From NCBI RefSeq assembly GCF_000699445.3, contig NC_067201.1:13571501-13635500 (forward strand): a DNA stretch of 64,000 nucleotides, written 5' to 3'. This DNA comes from Schistosoma haematobium. Taxonomy: Eukaryota; Platyhelminthes; Trematoda; Strigeidida; Schistosomatidae. Made by a program: the position numbers and the translations under genes. Shown here piece by piece: positions 33,274 to 45,200 of this stretch (its first letter is position 1; every line of letters starts with the position of its first letter). Below the pieces are notes generated by a model, which searched no databases, had not been told where the DNA came from, and saw nothing but the letters and a program-made list of their open reading frames with translations.

Positions 33274-33278
33274 CTATC

Positions 33279-34024
33279 ATATGGTCGAATTCGTTTTTCG
33301 CTAACCTTAGCTTTTCGGGAGCTAGTCGTCGTGCTTTAGAGAATACAGGTGGTGCTGTAGTCGTGATGTGATGTGTAACGTTGCTGGTTACACACGACAA
33401 TCTCGGTAGAGTTTATTGTATCCCAGGATACTTATCGAGAAGTGGCTGATAAAGTGGGTCTATCATATGCTTAGTTGTGACTGGGGATAATCTGCAACCA
33501 GAGAAGGAAGTCAAGCAAACGGACAAATTAGTGTTTCCGTCTGCCAGCCTTCGTTTGCGCGTATCGATGATTAGATTATAGTGTTGTAGAAGGTCCATAC
33601 CAATGGTTGGCATAGAAAAATCTGCAACAACGAAGATCCAGTGAATGGGTTTGCGTAAACCCACGTTAAGGTAAACATACCTTTTGCCATACGTAGCGAT
33701 AGGCTTTCCGTTTGCCGCCTGCAAGTTTAGAGCCGATTCGTGAAGCAGGTCGTTGGGATTCGCTGGGAGAACGCCAACTTCTGCGCCAGTGTCGACGAGG
33801 TAGCAAACTCTCGTTGTCACATCTGTGACGTATAACAGACGGCTGTGTTCGCCGGCTACGGTTGCCGCTAACGCGTGCCGGCTTGGAAGTTTTTGAGTTG
33901 TTTTTCGAGTCGGTCGGTTTCGTGTTGGGAAAATTGCAGGGTTTTCTGTAATTTCTGGAGGACTTTTCATACTGGTTATGATACCGGCACCAGTCGGGGT
34001 TATCCGTCTCTCGTGGTCTAGAGA
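33279..34024 (-). pseudogene. gypsy protease and start of RT
   Basis: The retropepsin active site is CYLVDTGAEVGVLP, with flap-like and second conserved blocks FVVADFSMPTIGMDLL. After PLLDKYPGIQ a TAA interrupts (33415-33413). The frame then continues with NVTHHITTTAPPVFSKARRLAPEKL, the pre-RT linker, up to the BEL/Pao TSD. Upstream, at 34024, protease sequence runs straight into the LTR-like repeat, so gag has been deleted. Confidence 0.85.
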
Positions 34025-34191
34025 TTGGCTAGTGATTGCGGTAGATGTTGAGCAGGGCGTTACCACACGTGATCTGGTGTGGATGCATGACCGAGCGCCT
34101 TCGGCTAGGTGAGTCCATTAAAACATGTGGTCAGCATCCAATGTCGAAAACTTACAGAGCTATTTATTTTGGGGATTTATTTACCGCTACA
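34025..34191 (-). repeat. 5' LTR-like repeat of the gypsy element, truncated
   Basis: 97% identical to 25952-26117. On the minus strand it starts with TGTAG at 34191 and is cut off at 34025, where it is fused to the protease frame. It is interpreted as the first part of the 5' LTR left by a deletion that removed the rest of the LTR, the primer binding site and gag. Confidence 0.55.
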
Positions 34192-34199
34192 GGCAATTT

Positions 34200-35695
34200 A
34201 GCGAACTAAAAAACATGATAACCGATCAGAGGGCAAAAGTCATGAAGAAAACCCAATTAGTGGAAAGTATGCGAGCGACTGTCGTCCTGGAAGAGATCTT
34301 AGCCCTTCTAATAAAGTCCACCTTAGCAATCCTATATCTTCTAAGTGTTCTGACTTCATGGAGTTATGGTTAAACATGCGAGCGATCATACGGGATTTAA
34401 CGTGAAAATAAACTCACACCATAAATGAAAGTTCTGGCAAACGATTTCTGAATCAGGAGTTACAACTGTTTTTTTAATAGCATATCGAACGAGATAATAA
34501 TGTGAAAAACTATCGACAGAACTTTTAAACATAGATATTTACACCTGGAACTATCACTAAATGTAAACTTAGTAACCTATAAGAGCCTATTAGCGTTCAA
34601 CTTACATGAGTGCCTTGAGATTAGATAAATGCAACACAGACCTATTACTTTGTGGATGAAAAAATGGTTAGCTTAGACGTAAGCTTAAATGGCACAAATG
34701 ATGAACGTTGTGAATGCAACACAAGCAAAATGAAATAAAGATTATAATAAGATATTACTAGAATGCGAGGGACAGTTAATGAGATCTTCGTATGAATTGG
34801 TGAAAACTTACAACGAACTCTAATTTGAGTATAGCATTAGGTATAACCATACAAAAAAGGGAAAATTTTCGGAACCATTGGCCTTTTTAAAACACCTTTA
34901 CTTACATGGATGACTATAGTCTAAGTTAGATTGTTCGGTTACGAGCTTATCCCTCATTTTAATACTTTAGTTATAGTCTATATACTTTCTTCTGTAAGGT
35001 TTACATGGTGACTGAGGTGATGTGACTCTTCCCCCGAAGGACAAGTCAAATAATTTTAATTTCTTTCTGGATATTGAACACGTAAGACCGCAGTCTCCTT
35101 AAAGTATTGAATAAACCAGATGAATGCAGGCAACGAGACCTGCTGAAACGCATAGGTGGAACTTAAACATTTCATCGAAAATCCTTTATGTTTTTGCTCC
35201 AGGCTGTTTACAAACGATGGTGTTATAGAGACTGGAAGAATGTTACACTTAGTCCTCTCTCCGGAAGAGATACGCGACATAATCTTCAAAAATGCCTTCC
35301 TGTAGCCGTGATTGGCATATTCTTCAGGTCTCAGGACGGTATCTCACTATTATTTCTCAAGGTCATAGTTTACACCAGGCGCTCTACATGCCTACTTCAT
35401 AACAACTATAAACCTAAAAAGTTGTATCTCGTAGATACTTAGCAGGACCAGAATTATAACACAATTATGCTGAGATTGGATCTGGAGTGTAATGTGGACG
35501 CGATGCCATCTTGAAAAATATTTTGAAGACTGTACTCAGTGTAATACTAAAGCATAAACCTAACCATTAACGCTCCAAGACGTCTGCACGAATGTACTGT
35601 CATTCACTTTTTTGATCATATCTATTAAACGACGCTACTTGGTAAATACAATGTGACTCAACAAATGTTGTAATTTGTAGATCATGCCTGCAAAA
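34200..35695. other. no gene recognised
   Basis: No supported gene or repeat. The open frames at 34125-34373 and 35056-35442 have no recognisable domains. Confidence 0.45.
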
Positions 35696-35699
35696 ATGG

Positions 35700-35790
35700 C
35701 GTCAGGGATTAACTACTACAACGTACAGAAACCTGTTGAGCAAAAGCCACCTACTTCCTATCCAGAACCATTCGAACCTTCTTACGGAAG
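35700..35790 (+). repeat. degenerate CR1-like 3' end
   Basis: GAAACCTGTTGAGCAAAAGC ... CAGAACCATTCGAACC parallels the 3' tail of the CR1-like fragment at 37085-37166 (GAAGCCTGTTAAGCGAAAGC ... CACAACCATTTGAACC). It is supported by this similarity only. Confidence 0.5.
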
Positions 35791-36244
35791 GTAAACAAAA
35801 AGTAATGGTTGTCTGTCTGGCAAGTGATACTTAGTAGAACCACTATTAGAGATACTGCTTTGATGTTAGCGTCACTCCTCTTATTTGTCAGTTATCTTTC
35901 TGATTTTGTTATGTGCTAACGATACGGAGATATGGAAAGTGGTTCAAAATAAAAAAAGATCAATCAGAGTTTCCGAAAGATCCCAAGAAGTTATCAGAAC
36001 GACTGAGTATTTAGAAAGCTCTAATAAAGGTTATAAGGTGTATGATGAAACATGCTGGTCACCAAGGCAGAAGCAGGTACACACTTATTGGTGTTAGGTT
36101 ACGCGTCGCTCGGGAGCTCAATGTTTTCGTCAAAACGTGAGTATATAACTGAGAAACATAGTTATTATCTGAAGTACTTAAGCTTTTGGGAAAATGTAAA
36201 CAACATCGGCTAAGTTGATACTAGGGACATAGATGCTGTTGTAT

Positions 36245-36720
36245 GGGAAGAGCCATTTTTTCTTTTGAAAAAGGTTGACGACGGGATTCCAAGAAACCTC
36301 TCATGCCAAGAACCAGTAACTTGATGCTTGAATGCCGGGTTTCTAGTCAAGAAATCAACATGTGGGACTCTTTCTCTCAGTAGGTAGTTGGAGATGCTTC
36401 GGTTAACATACCCCTAAGAAGGTTGCAAAAACGCCACAAGTTTTCGGAGTTTGACAATACTTTAATGAGCAACATTTTTCATAATCAGGACTTGTCAGTC
36501 CGGTGAAATCAGAAGTTAGAAGCGAAGTGGTTCGAAGATATATTTGATAGGCTGTCGATATATTGAGAAGTGACTATTCTAAGCTGGCTAGCGGTTTTAC
36601 GAGAGGTAAAGCATGGCGTAATAACCTGTGATCTGGTGCCGAGAGTCTTCAGCTAGGCGAGTCCATCAAGACTAACGCGTTCAGCATCAGATGTCAAGGA
36701 CTTACGGAGCTATTTAATTT
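36245..36720 (-). repeat. old third copy of the gypsy LTR-like repeat
   Basis: It aligns with 25952-26117 and with the sequence further left of it (e.g. GAAATCAGAAG, GGAGTTTGACAATACTTTA and CTAAGCTGGCTAG on the plus strand), at perhaps three quarters identity. Since it joins a CR1-like RT fragment at 36721, an alternative is that all these copies belong to a CR1-like element; the shared TG edge of the two better copies argues for an LTR. Confidence 0.45.
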
Positions 36721-37166
36721 GTGGATTTATATAGGCGTCTTAGAGGTGATTTACTAATGGCTTATAGTATTCTTAACACTTCTGGACATCCTCTTAAACA
36801 CCTACTTAAGCTTAGTTCGAATAATAATCTAAGGGGTAACACCCAGAAACTGGAAACACAACATAGCAAGACGGAATGTAGACACAACTTCTACTCCTTA
36901 AGAGTTGTCAAAAGCTGGAATTCGCTGCCGGCCGAGCTAGTCCAAGCGACTTCTCAGGAGTCCTTCAAGAGGCAACTTGACCTATTCTTAAGGACCAAGG
37001 ACAGCATCACATTATGATTTACCAATTTCTTTTCCTTTTTTATTGTTAACATACCTAGGTTCCTGCCTGGAGGATTTGGTGATCCCCTGCTACTAGACAC
37101 GGAAGCCTGTTAAGCGAAAGCTTCTTCTATTCCGTCCACAACCATTTGAACCATTTGAACCATTTA
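36721..37166 (+). mobile_element. CR1-like retrotransposon 3' end
   Basis: The frame 36721-37017 encodes the RT C-terminal tail of CR1-type elements: YRRLRGDLLMAYSIL, LRGNTQKL, HNFYSLRVVKSWNSLPAELVQA, SFKRQLDLFL. A 3' UTR follows and ends in short direct repeats of AACCATTTG (about 37140-37166), as CR1 elements do. It is 5'-truncated. Its 3' end is only about 230 bp upstream of the RPL11 start codon. Confidence 0.8.
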
Positions 37167-37397
37167 CGATTACAATTGAATCAAATGAGACTATTGAACG
37201 AGGACCAACACATGACATCCAGTGACCTATCCTTACTCATTCTCATTTGAAAGTGTACATTTATTGGGGTGCAATGATATCTGAATAACTGTGATGAAGT
37301 AATATTTTTGTTATAGTGCTTCGGAAGTTCGAATCTCAGTAATTTCACTTTTGGCGCGTTGGTACGCACGCGTGGTTAGTCCATATATCTGCGCACA

Positions 37398-38005
37398 ATG
37401 GTCGTAAAAAAAGAAGTTAAGGAGAAAACAAATAACCCGATGCGAGAAATAAAAATCCAGAAGCTATGCCTTGATATCTGCGTTGGGGAAAGCGGTGACA
37501 GACTAACTCGAGCTGCCAAAGTTTTAGAGCAATTGACTGGTCAGCAACCCGTTTTCAGTAAAGCACATAAGACTATCAGAAGTTTTTCGATCAGACGTAA
37601 TGAAAAAATTGCTGTCCACTGTACTGTGAGGGGTCCAAAAGCAGAGGGTACGGCAGTTTAATCCCTAATTTTTCAGAAATTTTGGAAAAGGGTCTAAAGG
37701 TGAAGGAATACGAGCTTCCTAAATCATGCTTCAGTAAAACCGGAAACTTCGGCTTTGGATTGACCGAACATATTGATCTTGGATTAAAATACGATCCGGC
37801 TATTGGGATTTATGGAATGAACTTCTACGTCATTTTGGGCAGACCTGGGATGCGCGTTAGATATCGGTAATTGTACCTTCAGTTACTAAATTTTTGAACT
37901 AGACGTCGTTGTCAAAGCCGGGTTGGCAATAGTCATCATGTCCAGAAGGAAGAAGCTATGAAATGGTTCCAAACAAAGTTTGATGGTATTTTGTTAAACA
38001 AATAA
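37398..38005 (+). CDS. RPL11: ribosomal protein L11 (uL5), 60S subunit
   Basis: Three exons: 37398-37647, 37677-37866 and 37903-38005, giving 180 residues, close to the usual 178. The introns are 29 nt (GTACGG...TTTCAG) and 36 nt (GTAATT...ACTAG). Splicing restores KAE-EILEKGL and a continuous frame to the stop. Family blocks: [81 protein letters not shown]11 binds 5S rRNA with L5 in the central protuberance. A normally very conserved C-terminal stretch reads MRVRYRRRC here, a modest divergence. A possible poly(A) signal AATAAA is at 38324-38329. The ATG at 37398 is the first in frame. Confidence 0.97.
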
Positions 38006-38339
38006 TTTAAAGAGGAAATTCTGGTATTTGTTATCTGGTTCTTATTTGTCGTGGCAATTCCTAAAATTAGCTTGTAATTTGGGTGTTAAACTATTGAATC
38101 CTTGTTGACCAGTTAGTGTAAGCGTAAATCCGTTTATACATGTTTCGATGATCACATAGCTTATCAGGTCGTTGGTGTATATGCTCATCCGTTTAGTTTA
38201 CCTAAACTACTGCTCACAACATGTAGCTTCTGTATATGTTCGTGCTACGAGTAGATGGGTATTAAGGCTTTTATAATGATCAGATTCCTTGGTTTTTTCT
38301 TGATACATGATTGTGGCTTCGTAAATAAATTATAAAGTA

Positions 38340-39780
38340 GAAATTTGTCATTGGTGTAATATCTTGAGACAATCAAGTTTTACAACTCAGCTGTTAAATG
38401 GTCTTTGACTGTTATAATGCATTATTGTGAAGTGTTGGTCTGTCTGTTTAGTATAATATCTACCGACAGCTTACATGTTAACCTTTCTACAATATAGCAG
38501 TCAGACAATAACAGTGTAATAGTGTCTACATTCTTGTCACAGCTTAGGAATGATAATTCAGGAGATATCTCGATTCATGAATTCCTATCTGGAAATGCCG
38601 AAAAGTTGAAGATAAATATTACACTTAAATATCTAACCATTCAATTAGTTGTAAAAGGTTCAGTAGTCACAGCTACATATTTGAGGAACCATATAGTCTA
38701 TGTTGTCTGATCTCTTATTTTATCGAATATGGAGTTGTAGCCACACATTTCGATCGTGGCAAAAGTTCAGTATATTAAACAAAGTACTAGAGTTGTAATT
38801 AAAGTTTTGGCTGCTACCGAGCCTATATACGCTTTGATTTGGCAGTCAACCAAAAATACTCGTAGCATAAAAAACGGACCTTATCAACTAGCACTATTAT
38901 ACTAAAATAACTTATAATAGTCTTTCGAATGGACATAACGTTGGCAGTATTACGGATAGCTATTAGTAAGTCGATTTTGGCGTAGGGTATCTAGATTAGT
39001 GAAGACTATTTGGTTGGTATTCGAACCTCCACCGAGATCAGTGGTTGCAGACATTGAGTGGTAACCTAGTCAGTCATTGGCGCAAATATATGCACTCGTT
39101 TTAGTCCTTTAAATACTTATTTCTGTTTTGTCGTCATGCGTTGCTGTCAATCTTCTCGGACCAGCTTCTTAATTTTCAATTTTACGTATTACTATTGCTG
39201 TATTATCTCGGCACACCTGTTACTCATCTTAAGTTGTCTTGTACTAGTGTTTATGGAAATCCAGCTCAATCCTCGTTTGTACCAAACTCATCGCTGATAA
39301 CGTCTGATTGTTGGTAGTTAGGGGGTAAAATATATTATTCCTCAGCCCATCATCGCCTTCCAATCTGACTTTTCTAGCAGTACCATTATCCAAAGATGCT
39401 TCACACACTATTATTAAGTAGAGCATTCCATACAAGTGGTTTGAGATAATGGTAAAAATTAAATGAGTCGCTATATTGAACCAGTAATTATTTGTGAAAA
39501 TAACGTCGCGTATATGTTCCATTAGTATTTTTATCATACTCATCTTCGGTGTGGTGTATATTCGTTAGTAAAGTCTCGAATTTCTGCAAGTTGTGGCAAA
39601 CTTTTCGGGACTAGTTGCAACTGGTCATTATTGTCGGTGCTTTTAAACAGTTCAGTTAGGTCCCACTGTCATGCTTAATATGTATGCCTGTTTGAGGGCT
39701 AATTACTTGGCTGATAATTTCATTCCCAACCAAATGTCGGAATTGAGCTAGTAAGCAACAAAGATAATCTCTGATTAGAA
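38340..39780. other. no gene recognised
   Basis: AT-rich intergenic sequence downstream of RPL11. Small frames at 38522-38710 and 39244-39543 have no domain support. Confidence 0.5.
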
Positions 39781-39784
39781 GTGT

Positions 39785-39880
39785 AGTGCCTGGTTTTAAG
39801 CATTAGGACGAGTTTCGGTTTGGTCACTCGGGCAGTATCACAGTCCTCACACATCAAATGAGATCTGTGTGGCGCATGCG
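39785..39880 (+). repeat. old tRNA-like SINE, second family (copy T3)
   Basis: The body GTCACTCGGGCAGTATCAC and GTCCTCACACATC parallels T1 (7215-7345). The head is not recognisable. Confidence 0.35.
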
Positions 39881-39889
39881 TATTTCGTG

Positions 39890-42010
39890 CATCGTACCAA
39901 TATGTGTTGAAATAATAATGCTAGGACGAGCGAGCTGCTATGTAATCTGATTAGTGGTGTTAGTCGTTGAAAGACTTTTCACTTATGAAAATAGTAATAG
40001 TTTCAAAGTTATGCAGTAATGGCACCAGACTGAGTGATTAGTTTATCTTACTGTAAGAGATAGAATGTTGGTTGGGATATCAACAAACTATCTTGTCACA
40101 ATTCGATTGGGATATGGACTTCAGTATTCTTGGGAGACGATTCTGTGCTGTAAATAATTGCAGCAAACAAAGCGGTTGGCCTTCTGCATTGGTACCTATT
40201 AGCCTATAAAATTTGTGGGAATATGTGGACTAGGTATAGATGATTTATTGTTGTCTAAGGTGTGAACCTACTTACGATTTGTCTCGTTTTGGAAATTTTT
40301 ATTCCTATTATTGGATCCACTATAAATAACCATCGCACTTCAGTTTTCGTTCACTTGATCTTTCTGTGTGTCATTTAGAAAAATTAGCTCACAATGAACT
40401 TTTTTTTATATAGGAATTGTAGTAGTCATTTTCACATAACTCAGCACCGATATGTACACGTCACACCTAAAAACCGAATTGGTTGGTGTATAGAATGCAG
40501 AATTGTCGTGGATTCAGAGTTTCTCGTATTCAGCATTGGTAATTGTATGGTCATATAACCTACTAGTGTATCAAGAAATTCAGTAAATCTTTATACCATG
40601 TACGTTTTCAAATCCTGAGGACAACGAAAGCCATCGCTTTCGGTATGTAACTTTTGTTACTTTCTCTTAGCGCATGTTATGGTTCATTCTAGGTGCATAG
40701 AAAATTCATGTTTTATAAACTAAAATCATTTACTAGGTTCAGGGTTAACATATTCAGCCTACAACTGCCTTGTTTAGTGGCTAGTTATAGCTTCCTGCTG
40801 CTCGATTAGCAGTAGAGTTTGAACCTTCAGTCTATTAGCAGGAATTAGGATATTTCAATTACTAAGCAATAGTCTCACTGTAATTCATATTACAGTTGTA
40901 AGCTAGTTTATCTATTTTTCTGTACTAGCTGATGAGACCTGTGCTGCAATAAATGGGTCAAACTATTCACATAATTATTAATAAAAACTATGCAGATGCA
41001 AGCTTATACTGTGCCACGCCCAAATATCAGATATTGAAGCTTTTAATGAAATAGTGGTATTAGTATCAATTTTACGAGTTTTTCAAGTTCCACTTATCAA
41101 CTGGCCCTCTTTCAATGGTTATTTCAGCCAAACTTTAGATGTATTTGTAGGTCGGTCGGAAGTCAAACGTTGAATTGTCTTTCTTAAAGTTGGGTAAAGT
41201 TCTCAGTTTTAAATGCCATTCGGAAAAAGATAATATCGAAATCCACTCATTAAATTTGACCAACCTGTAGGTTACAAAAAATAAAGAGCAAACTGTAAAG
41301 AATCAGAAGCTTATTACTGCTCGCTACTTAGAGATCACCGCATTTAGATGTGTTCTTAGAAGTTGATTGAATCCTTAAAGATTTTCAAAACACAAAACTG
41401 TTACCTATCAATTCGTACATATGTTTTCTAATCGTAAACATAAATCAACTATATCGGAACGTTAGATATATAGCACAAAGTTTACAATTTGTGAGTAAAA
41501 ATGTGGAGAGTTACAGTTTTGTTTCGCTGCGAAGTAGAAAAAAGAGTACAACATGCATATGATTCCTAAGGAAGTAGAAAGGAAGCCGGATATTTTTTGA
41601 AGTCAGACTGTATCAGTTTTAACTTGTGCGTCTTTTATTTGTACTAGCGTTAGTATTCCTGTGAATGTATTTTTGTAAAGGTATGTTAGTGGATTATAGG
41701 TTTATGTAAATAGTTAAACTAACTATGATCAGTTGCTACTAATTCTTTTTTGAATAATAAGTAGCATCAATATTAATAATATTAGTGAAGTTTATATACA
41801 TATATACTGTGATATACTTCCTGTGAATCTCATTATATTGGTGATGTTGAAGCATATTTTGTTTTGTAAATTAATTATAACCAATAGAGAGATATATATC
41901 AGAAGAAATAAAGAGGAAAAGACTGAAAGGGTGTTTGTCTGCGTAAACAAATGGAAAGAAATGACCGTTTCGTTAATCAAGTAATTCTATCAGCATCATA
42001 GTTGTTTTCT
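39890..42010. other. no gene recognised
   Basis: AT-rich sequence; part of it next to 42016 may be the 3' UTR of the FREM-like gene. No coding frame is supported. Confidence 0.5.
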
Positions 42011-42016
42011 TATCTC

Positions 42017-42297
42017 TTAGAATATTTCGGGATTCCTCATACATATAAAATTCACTTTTGTAATTATTCGGTTGCAAAGTCGATTTTGCCAATATAAATT
42101 AGGGGTTACGAGTACACAAGCTTTAGGTCCTCTGTAATGTTTTTGTTTTTGTGACAGGTAGTATTTACGTTTTATCTGTTTATTAGTTGGTGATCGCCAT
42201 TTCGTATTGACAGGGTGTCCTTTATCCCATTTTGTAAAACCAACATGTTCGAAATTATGCCAAACCCATGGTCCGCGTGGTTGTGTTTGATGAAGAC
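42017..42297 (-). CDS. FREM1: FREM-like gene, last exon (C-terminal half of lectin domain)
   Basis: Acceptor TTATAG|GTCTTC. Encodes GLHQTQPRGPWVWHNFEHVG, FTKWDKGHP, KACVLV, RLCN and VNFICM, then stop after NPEIF. Three of the four canonical lectin cysteines are here (KACV, RLCN, FIC). The usual EPN or QPD sugar-binding triplet is not seen, so calcium-dependent sugar binding is doubtful. Confidence 0.9.
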
Positions 42298-45200
42298 CTA
42301 TAATTAAGAAAAAAAGCTTGTAGTTTAGATTTGATCTCACTAGTATTTTATTGCATGTTTTTATATATACATCGTATAAATACGGATTAGAAAATTTAAA
42401 ATGGAAAACCATTGTCATTTGCTTTACATTGTAATCATCATTCAACTGGGTAACTTATTTGAAGTTTGTACTAAATTCGATTCATGTCTTGTCTAAATTT
42501 ACTAGTCATTTAGTTTATTTGCCGAGTACAGTTTCATATTTTAGGGTTTGAACTTCCACTATTTTGTTCGAGGTCTAGTGGTCCTATTTGGTTCCTCAGA
42601 CCTCAGAAGTAGGTGGAACGTGGTTAGAATAGATCACTCCAATCAAATTGAATATAATTTTTATCGAGTTTTATTAGGGATAAATTTCTTCGTAGGTGGC
42701 TTTTGTCTCGAATTACGGTTGCTCGAGAAATCGTTGAAAACGAGTGTTTACTGACTGTTTATTCATAGGATATGACTTTTCAGCATTGTGCATCTATAAC
42801 CTTGCAAGTGATTGAACTCATAAGCTTCAGTTCTTGAAGCTAGCCCATCACATTTAGATTACTGAATTGGAAACATAGTCCACACCTTCAACTTAGGTCA
42901 GTTCAGGATGTACTGTGACTATCACTTAGTCTCCTTGACAGGAAACTGTTTCATTTGAAACATAGTTGAAACCCTACAAACTACTCGCTGCTGACGGGTT
43001 TCGTACAGGGGCGAAACATCTGTCTATCGGTTCCTTGTGTTCAATGAAATCCCAGCTGATGTTCTTAGTTGATGAAAAGATTTAAATAAAATCTTGATAG
43101 CCTCTTGATGTTTTAACGACTGCTGTACTGCATAACTTCAATGCTCCCATGAATCTAACTTAAGAATAGTTTTGGATATATTACTGATTCAATTCGCATA
43201 TGGAATTTGTGTTAAATTACCGAAAAAACATTTAATTATACATTTCAGTCTTTCCTCAAATAACGCCATAGCAAAACTTACCTATCCAAAATGGTTTGCG
43301 TATTTGAAATATTTGAGCTAACCATTTCAAATTTGTCTCATCTGTAATACTAGTCAGAAATCCGTCTTGTAGTTCACAATAATTTCGTGCTTCTTCCCAA
43401 GTTATTTTCTTATTTTCATATAGTCGATAACAACGATGTTGATAAAATTTCCATCCTATGTTACGTATGTATTAATGAAAAATAGAACCATAGAATCAAT
43501 TATTCTGATAGAATATTTCGAATCAAGATACTTTAAAACTTGATTTTTTGAGTTACTCAACAATTAGTAGGATCAGTAGAAGTTTAATAAGCTGACCCAA
43601 CAGTTCACTGGTATGATTCATGCATTTATTCATTCGAAACTGGTTTAGTTTAGGCGGTATTTTCTGATGAAAGCCCAATGCTAACACGAATCAACAATGT
43701 AAAGTCGCTCAAAATTTGACGTCGGCGTACAGCTAAGATTTTATTTGATGAAAGCATGTTTTTCTTTCACAATAAGGTCCAATAACAACATTCGAATATT
43801 TTATAGATTAGATGAATTACAGCTAGCAATGATATCTAGAACGTGCGTCTTATCTTGTTTGGGACTCTAGCTGGATGTACCTGGATCCGTGTTAATGTTC
43901 ACGTTGGTGATTGAAGCTAGTACTCTTTGGTCGGAAAGTGGCTATTTTGAGGCAATCCGAACACAATACACGTGTATCAACTGAGACTGATCAATTATTC
44001 AGTCAAGATTATCAGGTGGGATAAATCAAATAATTTCCACAACAGTATAAATTTATTTTGAAGCAGTTACATTTCGCCTAAATATATCAATAGATTATGT
44101 TAACCTTACAATTACACCAAACAGGTAGTCCAAAACCGTGGGGTAGGCTGGAAGAAGGGGCGTTAATTTACTGAACTAAATTTATACTACTCACTAAAGA
44201 ACAGTAATAAAATTTACTGACCATTTAAACAATGCATTATATGTTTATTTGAGTGCATATAGTTTTCATAGGATGCACTTAACGTTTTAGAATCTGGTAA
44301 ATCATTTGTTGCAAGCCATTCGGTTAAACTAATATGATTTTTGATTGGATCACTTTCCATTCTGTATTGTTGATTTGATTGCCAATTAAAGTCTTTCAAA
44401 TAATAATCTTCGTCGTGATTATCACTATTCATTTGTGCATCAGATAAATAAATAGGATTGTTAGGCGTTTTATCCAGATTGGAATGAATGATACTTGTAA
44501 GATCTCGTTTTACTGGATTCTTGAGAGGAAGATAAAATAAACGAAAGGTGGTTTAATAGTGCCAACAAAACGGGTTGATATAGTTTATATATATGCTAAA
44601 GTGATCGGCTTACAACCAATAAGTTTCAGGTCAAGGCCTCGATTCACTGTAGTTTGCATACTAAGACTAAACAGTTTTCAAGTTTATTCTGGTCGTTTTG
44701 TGGTTGTTTAAGTAAAGTCAGTCCGTGATGTACGGAAAACAAGTGGGTTAGACATGGGCAGTCGAAAAAGAGACCTGTACGTACGATGTATGCAATCGTT
44801 CGAAAAGGCATATATAAAGTTTTAAGCAGGCTATTTTCCACCTAAAATGTCATAAAAACCCTTGTCATCTAGTTTTGCCACCAGTGACGTAACCACGGGG
44901 GCATTAGTATTGTGATAATTTTTTTTAGAAGACTAAGCGGCTTATATACTAACAAATTGAGAGTTTAACTTAAAAAATTCAAGTATCTCCGAGTGGAAAT
45001 CTGTATTGCAGTTCGGTTATAGAGAAATGATACGCAATAATATTCCAATAAATTTATCTTAAAAGACGAGAGTAACAAATATACTAGTAACACAGGATTA
45101 GATGCATGAATATTTGTGAGTGTGGCAAGTTTTTTTATACAGCTGTTCAGTTGTTTGTAAAAGCTTTTGATTTTACTTATGTAATTTACATTGAGTAAGG

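Larger units (their letters stand above)
25952..34191 (-). mobile_element. decayed Ty3/gypsy LTR retrotransposon, interrupted by BEL/Pao
   Basis: On the minus strand from high to low coordinate: an LTR-like repeat (34191-34025), retropepsin (about 34024-33413), start of RT (to 33279), BEL/Pao insertion (29133-33273), rest of RT, RNase H, integrase (to 26595), a purine-rich tract, and the second LTR-like repeat (26117-25952, possibly longer). The gag gene is missing: the 5' repeat is joined directly to protease. Pol carries several nonsense codons (33413, 28907, 28716, 28260, 27483) and a frameshift near 28850, so it is dead. The element is the target of the younger BEL/Pao insertion. Boudicca, Saci-2 and Saci-3 are known gypsy families of schistosomes; I cannot say which this is. 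Confidence 0.85.

Noticed and set aside
39870..39905. GCGCATGCG next to TATTTCG, resembling an inverted Sm-alpha stem III and GAAA box
   Set aside because: The rest of the hammerhead (CTGANGA, stem II) is absent at the expected spacing.
40934..40985. CTGATGAG followed by a possible stem II, as in a hammerhead
   Set aside because: No GAAA box after stem II and no partner for stem I.
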